Origin: Planctomycetota bacterium
GTDB lineage: Bacteria > Planctomycetota > UBA8742 > UBA2392
DNA: 52,751 nucleotides
Reading direction: 5' to 3'
NCBI GenBank assembly: GCA_022071975.1
Contig: JAJVIO010000055.1
Span: 1 to 52,751, forward strand
Each line of letters begins with the position of its first letter. The stretch's first letter is position 1. The translations under genes and the position numbers were made by a program. Under the pieces are notes generated by a model. It was not told the DNA's origin and ran no database searches. It saw only the letters and a program-made list of their open reading frames with translations. Shown here in pieces: positions 1 to 8,189 of the stretch.

Positions 1-472
1 AGCCCAACCTCGTCGGCTGTGCGGCCCTTTCATCAACGTACCTGCGGAGCTCGTGGGGCGTCAGTTCGCCGGTCTTCAGCCCGGGATGATTGGTTTGCAC
101 CCACTCGAGAAAGGGACAGATCTGCTGGCGTATCAGCCTGCGCGCTTCGGTGCTCAGTCCGCCTCGTGCCTCTGGATTGAGGGCGCGAAGTTCGACGCGC
201 TCATCCACGTCCTTCAGGTATGCGGACAATTCCTCATCCAGGGGAGTGTCGAACGCCAGCCGCCCACCATGACGGATGGCGTCACCCTTCGTGTTGACTT
301 CTTCTGAAAGGTAATGCGCGAGCAGCGCCTTGCGCTGTTTCTCGCTCAGTGCGTCGTGCGCCTCACAGGAGACTCGCCTTTCGACTGGCGGGTAAGAGCC
401 GTGGTCGCGGTAGAAGACATACCACTGTCCCCGCCACTTCCGCAGCCTCGCCGACTGTCTCCGTCGCCCCAC
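1..472 (-). CDS. Integrase/recombinase, N-terminal part (runs off the left edge)
   Basis: A leftward frame, open from a TAA upstream of 472 to the window edge, is not obvious from ATG-initiated ORFs because its start is GTG (470-472). It reads MGRRRQSARLRKWRGQ followed by WYVFYRDHGSYPP, then a helical stretch ending in CPFLEWVQTNHPG and LTPHELRRYVDERA. A basic N-terminus, a WYV-YR strand pattern and a following helical core-binding-like region are typical of the arm-binding and SAM-like parts of tyrosine recombinases. The catalytic R-H-R-Y part would lie outside the window. Context supports the call: a tRNA 3'-half attachment-like sequence lies about 220 bp behind the start and a perfect inverted repeat overlaps the promoter side. 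The family assignment is inference from partial sequence; another DNA-binding integrase-like protein is possible. Confidence 0.62.
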   Translation of the reverse strand, partial: MGRRRQSARLRKWRGQWYVFYRDHGSYPPVERRVSCEAHDALSEKQRKALLAHYLSEEVNTKGDAIRHGGRLAFDTPLDEELSAYLKDVDERVELRALNPEARGGLSTEARRLIRQQICPFLEWVQTNHPGLKTGELTPHELRRYVDERAAQPTRLG

Positions 473-474
473 GG

Positions 475-549
475 GATATCCTGTACAGTTTCCCGGCGGG
501 AACCATCGACCGGGTGCTTAAGCATCTTTTTCCGACTGTACAGGATATC
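475..549. repeat. Perfect 15-bp inverted repeat at the integrase start
   Basis: GATATCCTGTACAGT at 475-489 is repeated as its exact reverse complement at 535-549, with a 45-bp spacer. The inner CTGTACAG is itself a palindrome, so each arm could bind a dimer. The left arm lies only 2 bp upstream of the integrase GTG. This suits an operator pair or recombinase arm/excisionase sites. The function is inferred. Confidence 0.75.
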
Positions 550-691
550 GTACATTTTATTTTCTAAAAAGCACCGAAAAGTGGTTCAAGCCGATGAAAA
601 GCAAAATCGGGTTAAACCAGCTATTTCAATAGGGTTTTAGGCTAGATGACCAGTCGTGAGAAGGAACCGTCGACCAGCAGCTTAATTGACC

Positions 692-736
692 CTTCTAAGC
701 AGCCGGTCGGAGGTTCGAGTCCTCCCGGGCACGCCA
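692..736 (+). other. Attachment-site-like 3' half of tRNA-Arg(TCT)
   Basis: From 692 the sequence reads as the anticodon loop CTTCTAA (anticodon TCT), then a 3' anticodon strand GCAGC, a 5-nt variable loop, a perfect T-arm (GGAGG TTCGAGT CCTCC), the 3' acceptor strand CGGGCAC, a G discriminator and CCA ending at 736. The five bases before the loop cannot pair with GCAGC, and no 5' acceptor/D-arm lies upstream. This is therefore a tRNA 3' half, the classical identity block left by site-specific integration at a tRNA gene. The neighbouring leftward integrase fits an element lying mostly to the left of the window. Confidence 0.78.
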
Positions 737-882
737 CCTTTTCTTTGCGGGTTGATGCACTCGCCCGTTCCGCTGTTTCACTGCTTGATTGCCACCGCGC
801 AGGTTGCCGCGGCTGTTCCTGGGTACTTCGCTCAGACCAGGTCGGCTCTCGACACCATGCGTTGCACAGACGATGCTCAGGT

Positions 883-1083
883 TCAAACACCCGGTTTGAA
901 CCAGTCGGGCGGCACGTTCATGTCGCCCTGAGCCTCGGCCCGGCGCAGCAGGAAGAAGATCGCCGCCGAGAAGTCCGGGCGCTCCGTGAATCCCTGCTTG
1001 CACAGCCATTCCCCCAGCCCTTCCACCTTGCGCTTCAGGTCGTCCGGGAAGCGGATGCCGGTTGGTGACGGTTTGCGCGCCAT
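883..1083 (-). CDS. Small helical protein, paralog of the 1165-1380 gene
   Basis: 66 aa, with ATG preceded by AAGGGCGAAAGTAA, a plausible ribosome site. The pattern is a basic N-terminus, a short strand (GIRFPDDL), two helices and a C-terminal PPDWFKP. It aligns along its length with the next upstream gene: IRxPxDL, a G(F/I)-containing loop, a hydrophobic helix ending R(R/H)A, then (V/T)PPxWxxP. The I-R-x-P-x-D-L strand followed by two helices suggests a ribbon-helix-helix-like fold, so a small DNA-binding regulator is possible. It lies just inside the chromosome side of the attachment site. Function unknown. Confidence 0.55.
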   Translation of the reverse strand: MARKPSPTGIRFPDDLKRKVEGLGEWLCKQGFTERPDFSAAIFFLLRRAEAQGDMNVPPDWFKPGV

Positions 1084-1164
1084 TTACTTTCGCCCTTCAT
1101 CCCAGAGCGGCCTGGACGGGTGCGAAATCAGCACGCGGCCATTGCGACAGACTTTGCCATTGGT

Positions 1165-1380
1165 TTACCTCCGCTTGGGACCGATTGGCTGATACCAAGT
1201 CGGCGGTGTATCCAAGAGTCCGTACTTGTCGGCATGGCGCAGCACCATGACCACCGTGGCGCTCAGGCTGCGGCTGCCGTGAATCCCTTCTTCAAATAAA
1301 AACGAAGAAAGTTTTTCCAGCTTTTCCACAAGGTCGGCCGGAAGGCGGATCGGTTTGGGCGCTGACTTCTTTTCAGCCAT
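1165..1380 (-). CDS. Small helical protein, RHH-like, paralog of the 883-1083 gene
   Basis: 71 aa beginning MAEKKSAPKPIRLPADLVEK and ending DTPPTWYQPIGPKRR. The I-R-L-P-x-D-L strand, helix, loop, helix arrangement parallels the downstream gene, with 81 bp between them on the same strand. The ribosome-binding site is weak. Both ends are basic, as in small DNA-binding proteins. A tandem pair of diverged regulators, or an antitoxin-like duplicate without a toxin, are both possible. Nothing in the sequence decides between them. Confidence 0.55.
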   Translation of the reverse strand: MAEKKSAPKPIRLPADLVEKLEKLSSFLFEEGIHGSRSLSATVVMVLRHADKYGLLDTPPTWYQPIGPKRR

Positions 1381-1661
1381 CTATGAACTCTAGCCAGTAC
1401 ACAGGAATACAGTAAGGAAAGTGTCGAGAATGAGCACCCTGATTGTATGCCATCGTATTTAGACGGAATTCAAGGTGGCCCTTACGAAATCGGCGCACTA
1501 GGTCGCCAACCGCGACAGCTTGTGCTGGGGTGTGCCCAAGCAAGGACTTGGAATAGAGCACTGGGCACATCCGTGAATAGTGCGTGTACACACCGCTCTT
1601 CACCTGCTGTTCCCAAAAAAACCAACCACCCGGAGATCGGCTCTCCAGGCGGATGGAAATG

Positions 1662-1738
<77 letters not shown>

Positions 1739-1826
1739 GTGCGGGCAGTGTAGCAGACGCCTGCCTGTTGGAAACGACCGGGGGTTGCCGGGAACGCTGC
1801 ACCCACACCACGGCACCGCCGTGGCG

Positions 1827-2348
1827 CTACTTCCACCAGGCGAGGCCTTTGAAACCTTGCAGGCGGCGCCAGATTCGGTTGAGGTCGCGGCGCGCGGCCT
1901 CTACTTGCTCAAGGCCGGGCTTGTCGGTGGTTCGCGGTCGCAGCTCGAAGCCGAGCTCATACTCGAAGGTAAACTCGATCTTCCAGTCGCACTCCAGCTC
2001 GGCGCGCATCAGGCGCAGGGCCTGGCCCAGGTTCTCGAGCTGGAAGGTGCGGTGGTCGGTGAGCTCAAACGCAATGAACGGCAGTTTGCCCTTTGAGCGC
2101 TCGCCGCCGCTGTCGCCCTGCAGCTTCACACCCGGCAGGTTGTCAATGAATTGCGCCAGCGGAAAGCTGTGGATGCTGACGCCCAGGCCCTCAGCCTCGC
2201 GCTGCAACTCGACCAGTTCCACGGTGTCCGGGTCGCCACTCAGGTTGCCGCACACCTCGCACTCTTTCACGATCTCGCCGTCCACCATACTGGTGGCCAC
2301 GGCGTGATTGCCGCAGACGACACAATCTTCCAGCTCGGTGTATTCCAT
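1827..2348 (-). CDS. Hypothetical protein with an N-terminal double-CxxC motif
   Basis: 173 aa. Residues 8-40 contain CVVCGNH and CEVCGN, two CxxC pairs about 20 residues apart, which is the spacing of a small zinc ribbon. The remainder is a soluble alpha/beta domain without a recognised signature. It has many acidic residues and ends in a basic helix and LAWWK. ATG start at 2348. It sits downstream of the secreted protein gene (2403-3128), same strand, 54 bp apart, so co-transcription is likely. I do not recognise the family. Confidence 0.7.
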   Translation of the reverse strand: MEYTELEDCVVCGNHAVATSMVDGEIVKECEVCGNLSGDPDTVELVELQREAEGLGVSIHSFPLAQFIDNLPGVKLQGDSGGERSKGKLPFIAFELTDHRTFQLENLGQALRLMRAELECDWKIEFTFEYELGFELRPRTTDKPGLEQVEAARRDLNRIWRRLQGFKGLAWWK

Positions 2349-2402
2349 GGCGCGCCTCGTGAAGGGCGCGAGTATATGCAGCCGCGCGCGGAATGAAACG
2401 GC

Positions 2403-3128
2403 TCAGTCCCCGGCCGGATTTTCGTCCCCCACCGTCTGCCAGGCGGCGCCCTCGGGCCACTGCAGCAAGGGTTCGGCGTCGCTGCCGAAGGCGCGCAGGT
2501 CCTCGATGTAGTCGTCGCCGGCGGTGGTCTTGATGATGGCGTCGAAGTATCCGCCCTCTGCGACCCACAGCTTTGTGGTCATGTCGTCGAATTCGTGTGT
2601 GTACAGGCGACCCTTCCAGGTAGCGCCCGCGAGTTCGAGGTCTTTGAACTCTTCGCCCTCGTCCTTGTCTTCCCTGGGCGTCTCGGCCGGCTGGACGGGC
2701 ATTTCGCGCACCTTGATCAGCTTCGGCTTTTCGCCCGGCTTGCCGATCCATGCCCGGGTGATCTGCGGCTTGCCCTTCTCAGGCTTCAGGCTGACGCGGA
2801 AGGCAATCACGTAATCCGACTTGAACATCTCCGACGACAGCTTCAGGCGCTGCTCAACCAGCGCAAAGTCGCCGTCCAACCGGGAGACCTGGCGGCGTGT
2901 GGAGCTCTCAATCTCGTAGCTGTCGCTGCCGGTTTCCCAGTATTGCCCGGCCTTGGGGCTGTCATGGAGCGGGATGGCATAGGGCGCCAGCGACTTGCCA
3001 TCGATGTAGGCCTTGATGGTCTCGTCCGTCGTGTCTTTCACGGGCAACGCCGGCGCCGGCGGCTTCTCTGCCTGGAAGCCGCACAGCACAGGCAAGACCA
3101 GCAATGCCAGCAAGGTGGTGTAGCGCAT
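2403..3128 (-). CDS. Secreted protein, paralog of the lipoprotein at 28166
   Basis: 241 aa. Residues 1-17 form a signal peptide (MRYTTLLALLVLPVLC). A cysteine follows it, but the VLC context is a poor lipobox, so periplasmic release is as likely as lipidation. The mature domain shares an ordered set of motifs with the 28166-28885 protein: AGQYWETGS, SDYVIAF, AWIGKPGE, a W-x-G-x-L strand, GGYF..IIKT and a final PLLxW. A conserved secreted fold is therefore certain, but I know no named family for it. This copy has extra charged residues (PREDKDEGEE) in the middle and a longer C-terminus. Confidence 0.75.
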   Translation of the reverse strand: MRYTTLLALLVLPVLCGFQAEKPPAPALPVKDTTDETIKAYIDGKSLAPYAIPLHDSPKAGQYWETGSDSYEIESSTRRQVSRLDGDFALVEQRLKLSSEMFKSDYVIAFRVSLKPEKGKPQITRAWIGKPGEKPKLIKVREMPVQPAETPREDKDEGEEFKDLELAGATWKGRLYTHEFDDMTTKLWVAEGGYFDAIIKTTAGDDYIEDLRAFGSDAEPLLQWPEGAAWQTVGDENPAGD

Positions 3129-3175
3129 CGATGCACTCTAGCCCGTCCGACACGTTGAGTCACTGGCGCGGCGCA

Positions 3176-4594
3176 TCAACCCTGCGGGATGTTGGCCCAG
3201 TTTGTGGGCACACTCTGGCGCAGCTCGAAGCGCGTGAAGCGCTTGCGGAACAGCATTTCCACGTCGCCGGTGGGGCCGTTACGGTTCTTGGCCACGATCA
3301 GGTCCACCTCGGCCAGCTCGCTGGTGTCGATGGCGCCGTCCTCCGATTCCTTGCGGTGGATCATCAGTACCTGGTCGGCGTCCTGCTCGATGCTGCCGGA
3401 TTCACGCAGGTCACTGAGCATCGGGCGCTTTTCCCGGCTGCTGCGCTGCTCGACGCCGCGGTTCAACTGCGCCGCGGTGATCACCGGTATGTTCAGCTCG
3501 CGCGCCAGGGCCTTGAGGCCGCGGCTGATGTTGCCGATCTGCAGGTGGCGGTCCAGACGATCGTTGTCCTTGATCAGCTGCAGGTAGTCCACGAACACGC
3601 ACTCGATGTCGTGGCGCTCTTTCATGCGGCGCGCCTTGCTGCGGATCTCGGACAGGTTCAGAGTGAAGGAGTCGTCCACGAAAATCGCGGCCTGGGCCAA
3701 GCGGCCGGTGGCTTCTTTCAGCTCGGCCTCTTCCTGCTTGTTGTAGAGGCCCAGCTTCACTTTCTTGAGGTCAACGCCGGCGTTGGCGCAGATCACGCGC
3801 TGCACCAGCTCGGTGGCGGTCATTTCGAGGCTGAACACCAGAACGCCGCCCTTGCCGTCGTCGCGCCGGTTGTGGGAGTCCAGCGCGATGTTTTCGGCCA
3901 GGTTCAGCAACAGCGACGTCTTGCCCTGGCCGGGGCGCGCGCCGATCACGATCAGTTCGCCTGGCTTCCAGCCGGTGGTGAAGGCGTCGAGGTCGCTGTA
4001 GCCGCTGCTCAGGCCGGGCAGCGCGTGGCCGTCGTGTGAGAGTCGCCACTCGCGCATCTTGGACTGCTGCTCCATCACCTTCTGGATCAGCATCTGCACG
4101 CTGTGGGTTTCGCCGTGGAAGCGCTGGGCGGCGATCTCGAACACGTCGCGCTCGAGTTTTTCGATCACGTCGCCGGGCGTGCGGGTTTCGTCCAGCGCCA
4201 TGCTGCGGATGTCGCCCGCGCGCAGGATGATCTCGCGCATCAAGGCGCGGTCGCGAACGATGGCGGCGTAGCGCTCCGCCCCGTAGGCGCTGGGCACGCT
4301 GTGGCTGATGTCCGACAGATAGGCGTGCAACGCGTCGCTGCCGCCGCATTCGTCCAGCGCGCCGTTTTTGCGCACCTGCTCGCCTACACTGACCCAGTCG
4401 ATCTCGTGTCCCTCGGACGAAAGGTCCTGGATCGCGCGGTAGATGCGCTGGTGGCTGGCGCGCCAGAACATCTCCGGCGACTTCAGGATCAGCGTCACCT
4501 CCGGCAGGCAGCCCGGGTCAACGAAAATGGCGCCCAGCACGGCCTGCTCGGCCTCGATGCTGTGCGGGGGGATGAAACCTGGTTCTGTTGCCAT
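3176..4594 (-). CDS. dnaB: Replicative DNA helicase DnaB
   Basis: Hexameric 5'-3' helicase that unwinds DNA at the replication fork. The N-terminal DnaB domain opens with PPHSIEAEQAVLGAIF. After the linker, the RecA-like core carries Walker A GARPGQGKTS (near residue 220), Walker B-type FVDYLQLI, and the C-terminal DLRESGSIEQDADQVLMIHR. All of these are hallmark DnaB motifs, and 472 aa is normal family length. I chose ATG 4594 (MATEPGF), which has GGAG about 12 nt upstream, over an in-frame GTG at 4612. No dnaC loader or inteins are present. The gene ends 47 bp upstream of the secreted protein gene. Confidence 0.96.
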   Translation of the reverse strand: MATEPGFIPPHSIEAEQAVLGAIFVDPGCLPEVTLILKSPEMFWRASHQRIYRAIQDLSSEGHEIDWVSVGEQVRKNGALDECGGSDALHAYLSDISHSVPSAYGAERYAAIVRDRALMREIILRAGDIRSMALDETRTPGDVIEKLERDVFEIAAQRFHGETHSVQMLIQKVMEQQSKMREWRLSHDGHALPGLSSGYSDLDAFTTGWKPGELIVIGARPGQGKTSLLLNLAENIALDSHNRRDDGKGGVLVFSLEMTATELVQRVICANAGVDLKKVKLGLYNKQEEAELKEATGRLAQAAIFVDDSFTLNLSEIRSKARRMKERHDIECVFVDYLQLIKDNDRLDRHLQIGNISRGLKALARELNIPVITAAQLNRGVEQRSSREKRPMLSDLRESGSIEQDADQVLMIHRKESEDGAIDTSELAEVDLIVAKNRNGPTGDVEMLFRKRFTRFELRQSVPTNWANIPQG

Positions 4595-4773
4595 GATGCG
4601 TATGTACTCCACACGTCCAATCCGGACGCGCCCATGTTAGCGGCCAGTGCGACATTTGATCGGGCATCAGGGTAGGCGCGGGGGGCGTACGCGCATCAGC
4701 GGACTAACTTTTGGAAAAGGTGTCAGTGCCGCACCCTTGTGGAGAACCGGGCCAAGGTTGCTATATCGGTGCC

Positions 4774-5130
4774 ATGGAGATCTACAAGACCTTCCGCATC
4801 GAGGCCGCCCACAAGCTGCCCAACGTTCCCCCCGGGCACAAGTGCGGGCGCCTGCACGGCCACTCGTTCGAAATCTGCGTACACGTGGAAGGCCCGGTAG
4901 GCGAGCAAACCGGCTGGGTGCAGGACTTTTCCGACATCAAGCAGGCCTTCGCGCCGATCGACGCGCAACTCGACCACAACTATCTCAACGACATCGAAGG
5001 CCTGGAAAACCCAACCAGCGAGAACCTGGCGATCTGGGTCTGGCAGCGTTTGAAACCCGCGCTGGCAAACCTCAGCCAGGTAGCCGTGAAAGAAACCTGC
5101 ACGGCCGGCTGCATCTACCGCGGCAAGTAA
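4774..5130 (+). CDS. queD: 6-carboxy-tetrahydropterin synthase QueD / PTPS family
   Basis: 118 aa. It converts 7,8-dihydroneopterin triphosphate to a tetrahydropterin in queuosine/7-deazaguanine synthesis. The zinc histidines are His13 (EAAH) and His28/His30 (RLHGHSF). Cys24 (GHKC) is the nucleophile. DHNYLND supplies the catalytic Asp-His, and the C-terminal [12 protein letters not shown] binds the pterin Glu. The [10 protein letters not shown]-like segment ([11 protein letters not shown]) is also typical. I start at ATG 4774 because [14 protein letters not shown] matches the family N-terminus; earlier in-frame starts add unconserved residues. No other queuosine genes or a preQ1 riboswitch are visible nearby. 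Confidence 0.93.
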   Translation: MEIYKTFRIEAAHKLPNVPPGHKCGRLHGHSFEICVHVEGPVGEQTGWVQDFSDIKQAFAPIDAQLDHNYLNDIEGLENPTSENLAIWVWQRLKPALANLSQVAVKETCTAGCIYRGK

Positions 5131-5139
5131 AAACAGAAA

Positions 5140-5167
5140 GGGGACAGCCACCGAAGTGACTGTCCCC
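5140..5167. terminator. Hairpin terminator between convergent queD and esterase
   Basis: GGGGACAG pairs with CTGTCCCC, with an inner CAC/GTG. On the minus strand it is followed by TTTCTGTTTTTT, so it can terminate the esterase gene and probably works for both. It belongs to the recurring hairpin family of this window. Confidence 0.7.
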
Positions 5168-5204
5168 TGCCCGGCCGTCCCACGATACAGCCGGGCCTGG
5201 AGTG

Positions 5205-6095
5205 TTAGTTGCCGCCTGCGCTGCCGCTGACGCGGATGCGGTCGGCCTGCGCGTTCATCCACTCGTACAGCTTCGGCTCGGCGATGGTGGTGTGCGCCAC
5301 GCCCTCCTGCACCAGGAACTCGTGCTCGATGCCCTTGCGGACCAGTTCCTCGTGCAGCAGGCGGTTCTGGGGATACAGCCCCATCTGGTCCTCCGTGCCT
5401 GTGGTGATGAACAGCTGGAAGGGCAGCTTGCGATCAAGGCGGCGCACCTGCTCGAAGGGGCTGTAGGCCGCGAACTGTTCCATGTCGCCGAACTTGCCGG
5501 CCACGCCGCTCTGCCAGCGGGCCAGGTAGAAGCTGTCACCGTACTGCTGCTCGAAGGCCGCAATGCGCTCTTCGGGCTCAAAGGGCGACACGTCATAGGC
5601 GAAGGGGCTGGCGGCCGCCACGGCGTCAAAGGCCTGCGGATGGCGCAGGCTGAGCATCATGGCGCTGAGTCCGCCCATGCTGTGCCCGAAGGCGACGCTG
5701 GTGTCATTTACACGGTAGTCGCGGCGCACAGTGGGGATCACTTCGTCAAACAGCACTCGCTCGGCCTCTCCGGCGATCACGTCGAAGCGCCCGACGCTTG
5801 GCGCCAGCACGATGAACGGGCCGAACTCTTCGGTCTCCATCTTGGGCAGCATGCGCTCGCCGAGGCCGCCCTTGGCGCCCCAGGTGCGGTGGCTGCCGCC
5901 GCCGCCATGGAAGTAGACCAGCAGCGGGAACTGGCGATTCGGCTGGCTTTCGTATTGCGGCGGCAGGTAGACGCGATACTCGAGCTGCTGCTTGGGCAAC
6001 TCGACGGCCTCGTAGTCGCTGTTGATCTTTTCAGACAGTTCCATGGTGCAGCCGGCCAGCAGCAGCAGCGGCAGGGTAAGAAGCAGGGCTTTCAT
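5205..6095 (-). CDS. Lipoprotein alpha/beta-hydrolase (esterase-D-like)
   Basis: 296 aa. MKALLLTLPLLLLAGC gives a lipoprotein signal with lipobox LAGC (Cys16). The hydrolase domain shows LPPQY, LLVYFHGGGG (oxyanion strand) and the nucleophile elbow GHSMGG (Ser139). A later TTGTEDQ and a VAHTT near the C-terminus are suitable for the acid and histidine. This matches the putative esterase (esterase D) family, which includes feruloyl esterases and S-formylglutathione hydrolases. Its substrate is unknown and it should act at the cell envelope. ATG 6095 has GGAG seven bases upstream. It faces queD tail to tail. Confidence 0.88.
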   Translation of the reverse strand: MKALLLTLPLLLLAGCTMELSEKINSDYEAVELPKQQLEYRVYLPPQYESQPNRQFPLLVYFHGGGGSHRTWGAKGGLGERMLPKMETEEFGPFIVLAPSVGRFDVIAGEAERVLFDEVIPTVRRDYRVNDTSVAFGHSMGGLSAMMLSLRHPQAFDAVAAASPFAYDVSPFEPEERIAAFEQQYGDSFYLARWQSGVAGKFGDMEQFAAYSPFEQVRRLDRKLPFQLFITTGTEDQMGLYPQNRLLHEELVRKGIEHEFLVQEGVAHTTIAEPKLYEWMNAQADRIRVSGSAGGN

Positions 6096-6262
6096 GGGTT
6101 TTCTCCAGTTTGTTGGTGGTTCGTTACGGCCTAAGAACACCCGCGCCATGTTTCCTAATTCGAAAACTGGTTTGAATCAAAAGAAATTTCTCGCGAGGCC
6201 CCCGCGTTGTATCCTGAAGAAAATCAGACCGGCGAATTTTGCCGTTCATGCAAGGAGCACCC

Positions 6263-6850
6263 GTGATTTCCAAAACCCTCGAGAAAGAGCTCTCCGTCTA
6301 CCGCATCGGCGAGAAGGTCAAAGAGCTGCGCGCCAAGCGCGGCCTGCGCCTGGTTGAGCTGGGTGAACACACCAGCCTGTCGGCCGCGATGCTGAGCAAG
6401 ATCGAGCGCGGCAAGCTGGTGCCGACGCTGCCGACGCTGATGCGCATCGCGCTGGTGTTCAGCGTGGGGCTGGATTACTTCTTTACGGACCAGGCCAACC
6501 GCCACGCCTTTGCCATCACGCGCAAGGGCGAGCGCGTGCGGCTGCCGGCGGCGCTGGACAAGAAGCTGATTCCCTACGATTTCGAAAGCCTGGATTACGC
6601 GGCCCTTGAACCGAAGCTGAACGGTTTCCTGGCCCACTTCCGCGAAGTAAGCGAGCCGCCAACCCACGTGCACACGGGCGTCGAGTTCATCTACCTGGTA
6701 AGCGGCAAGCTCGAGCTGAGCTGGCACGGCGAGAAGCACGAGTTACAGGCCGGCGACAGCGTCTACTTCGACGCCACCATAAGCCACGGCTACCGCCGCC
6801 TGGGCAAAGAGGAGTGCATCGGCGTGGTGGTAACACTACCCAACACCTAA
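6263..6850 (+). CDS. XRE-family regulator with C-terminal cupin
   Basis: 195 aa. Residues about 12-70 are an HTH_3 domain (IGEKVKELRAKRGLRLVELG, then SAAMLSKIERGKLVPTLPTL). Residues about 110-190 form a single cupin (PPTHVHTGVEFIYLVSG and LQAGDSVYFDATISHGYR) with metal-type histidines. This is the PuuR/SutR architecture, a repressor or activator that senses a small ligand through the cupin. I chose GTG 6263 because AAGGAG sits five bases before it; the in-frame ATG at 6248 would overlap that site. It is divergent from the lipoprotein esterase (168 bp between starts) and could control it, but that is inference. Confidence 0.88.
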   Translation: MISKTLEKELSVYRIGEKVKELRAKRGLRLVELGEHTSLSAAMLSKIERGKLVPTLPTLMRIALVFSVGLDYFFTDQANRHAFAITRKGERVRLPAALDKKLIPYDFESLDYAALEPKLNGFLAHFREVSEPPTHVHTGVEFIYLVSGKLELSWHGEKHELQAGDSVYFDATISHGYRRLGKEECIGVVVTLPNT

Positions 6851-6904
6851 GGTGGAAACCTGGGTGGGTACCCAATGCGATACGATTAAGAAGTGCCAAC
6901 GGAT

Positions 6905-7110
6905 GACGGCGAGCCATTCCGGCCTGAAGGGCCGGCTCTGTCAGCCCGGGCCGAAGGCCCGGGAATCGAAGGATCGTTAGATTGCCGGCCTGAAGGGCCG
7001 GTTCAGGCGGCTGAACGGTGAACGGCCCCTTCAGGGCCGCGCCGGAATCGGTCCCGCAATCCCAGGGCTTCGCCCTGGGCTGACAGAAGCAGCCCTTCAG
7101 GCCGGCCGGC
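6905..7110. repeat. Palindromic intergenic repeats
   Basis: The stretch is made of short self-complementary units: variants of GGCCTGAAGGGCCGG (about 6920, 6985), CCCGGGCCGAAGGCCCGGG (about 6946), GGCCCCTTCAGGGCC (about 7024), CCCAGGGCTTCGCCCTGGG (about 7061) and CCCTTCAGGCCGGCC (about 7093). No coding signature is visible. It borders the toxin cassette and resembles REP-type repeat clusters. Confidence 0.7.
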
Positions 7111-7148
7111 AGGGGGTTCGCGATGCTTCAGCGCAAGGGAACAAGAGG

Positions 7149-7625
7149 ATGGCCAGTATGGAGCGCAAGGGGCGCAACGCGCCGCGCACGCAGCCGGCCG
7201 CACTGCGGCCGGGCAAGGGCAGGCCGGCGCGCTGGTCGATCTCGGTTTTCTTAGCTACCGGAAGAGGACAATTACCCCACCCATTAAACCCGGAAAACGC
7301 GCAAACAAATAGCGAAGGACACAGTCTAGAAGCGCACCATATCGTCCCGAGCACGCATACATATGGTGCTGCACGGAAGGCAAGAGCGCTGTTGGACGAG
7401 CTCCAGATTGACATCAATAGTGCTCTGAACGGAGCAGCACTCAAGAATAACATGCACCACGGAATGGGGCTGCATTCTCATGATGGCATGAAGAAGGTGC
7501 TAAAACGATTGCAAGAGGCCAGCGAAAACGGCGGACGCAAATGGAGTAATCGCCGAGCAGAAGTGATTAGGGAACTTCGAGCAATGGCCAGCGAAATGGA
7601 AGCAGGAGTCTTCCGGGTCCGATAA
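7149..7625 (+). CDS. Orphan polymorphic-toxin tip, AHH-type HNH nuclease
   Basis: 158 aa. Residues about 60-125 contain LEAHHIVP (Ala62-His63-His64), then DINSALNG, AALKNN, MHHGMGLHS and a helix. This is the signature of the AHH family, a HNH/ENDO VII-like nuclease found as the C-terminal tip of Rhs and other secreted toxins, predicted to cut DNA or RNA in rival cells. The first 45 or so residues are basic, lie partly in the repeat region, and lack any delivery domain, YD repeats or signal. The frame is open back to a TAG at 6978 but has no earlier good start. It looks like a detached toxin cassette. Two immunity-like genes follow on the same strand. GC is lower than in the backbone, suggesting transfer. 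Confidence 0.78.
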   Translation: MASMERKGRNAPRTQPAALRPGKGRPARWSISVFLATGRGQLPHPLNPENAQTNSEGHSLEAHHIVPSTHTYGAARKARALLDELQIDINSALNGAALKNNMHHGMGLHSHDGMKKVLKRLQEASENGGRKWSNRRAEVIRELRAMASEMEAGVFRVR

Positions 7626-7640
7626 CGCCAGAGGCTGCGA

Positions 7641-8189
7641 GTGAAAAAACACGGTGAGAGTGTCTTCAATTGGGTGTTCTCCGCCAATGAATACAAATCG
7701 CTGGACTCTGAAGAAGTTTATCAGATGCTCCGCAAGCACGCGCACAGGCCAGCGTTGGGCAAACAATGGGGAGCCGCACGCTCCATGGCGCTCGACGGTC
7801 CCAAAAACGGCAAGATGCCGGACCTAACGGAGGAGACTCAGTACCTCCAGATCTTTAGTCGCCGCGCGTTGGACTCTCTGTTGCAGTTGATTCCGAGGTC
7901 TGCACAGCAGCTCAAGATTGAGTGTGGCGATTACGACTACTGGGCGCTAAACGTTCTATGGACAAAGGATGCGCTCGTGACTGATGAGTCGGAATGCAGG
8001 ATATCGGTGGATGGCGACGTAACTTCAGTCAAGAAGGGCGTGTTCCGGCGGGACGCCATTGAGGGCGAGATCTTCACTGTCCCTCGGTGCCTGGAAGTCT
8101 ATGTCACCGGGAAGTTCCTCAACGCAGTTGAAGAGCACGGCCTCAAAGGCTTGGTCACTGACCTGGAGCCAATGGGGCGACTTGTATGA
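7641..8189 (+). CDS. Probable immunity protein for the AHH toxin (Imm11/DUF1629-like)
   Basis: 182 aa, cytoplasmic, starting 15 bp after the toxin stop. The end of the protein (EIFTVPRCLEVYVTGKFLNAVEEHGLKGLVTDLEP) has the layout of DUF1629/Imm11- and Imm43-type immunity proteins, whose C-termini read as a short strand followed by a helix with EAVEEAGLTGL-like spacing. Immunity genes directly follow AHH toxins in known loci. Position and this weak C-terminal similarity are the only evidence, so the family name is tentative. Start codon is GTG 7641 or a close alternative. It overlaps the next gene at ATGA. Confidence 0.6.
   Translation: MKKHGESVFNWVFSANEYKSLDSEEVYQMLRKHAHRPALGKQWGAARSMALDGPKNGKMPDLTEETQYLQIFSRRALDSLLQLIPRSAQQLKIECGDYDYWALNVLWTKDALVTDESECRISVDGDVTSVKKGVFRRDAIEGEIFTVPRCLEVYVTGKFLNAVEEHGLKGLVTDLEPMGRLV

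Noticed and set aside
600-690. 5' half of the tRNA-Arg(TCT) upstream of 692
   Set aside because: No acceptor strand GTGCCCG or D-arm found; only the 3' half is present.
4711-4773. N-terminal extension of queD
   Set aside because: The 21 extra residues are not conserved and the family N-terminus fits ATG 4774.
4680-4773. preQ1-type riboswitch ahead of queD
   Set aside because: No convincing aptamer stem plus A-rich tail is visible in the 5' region.
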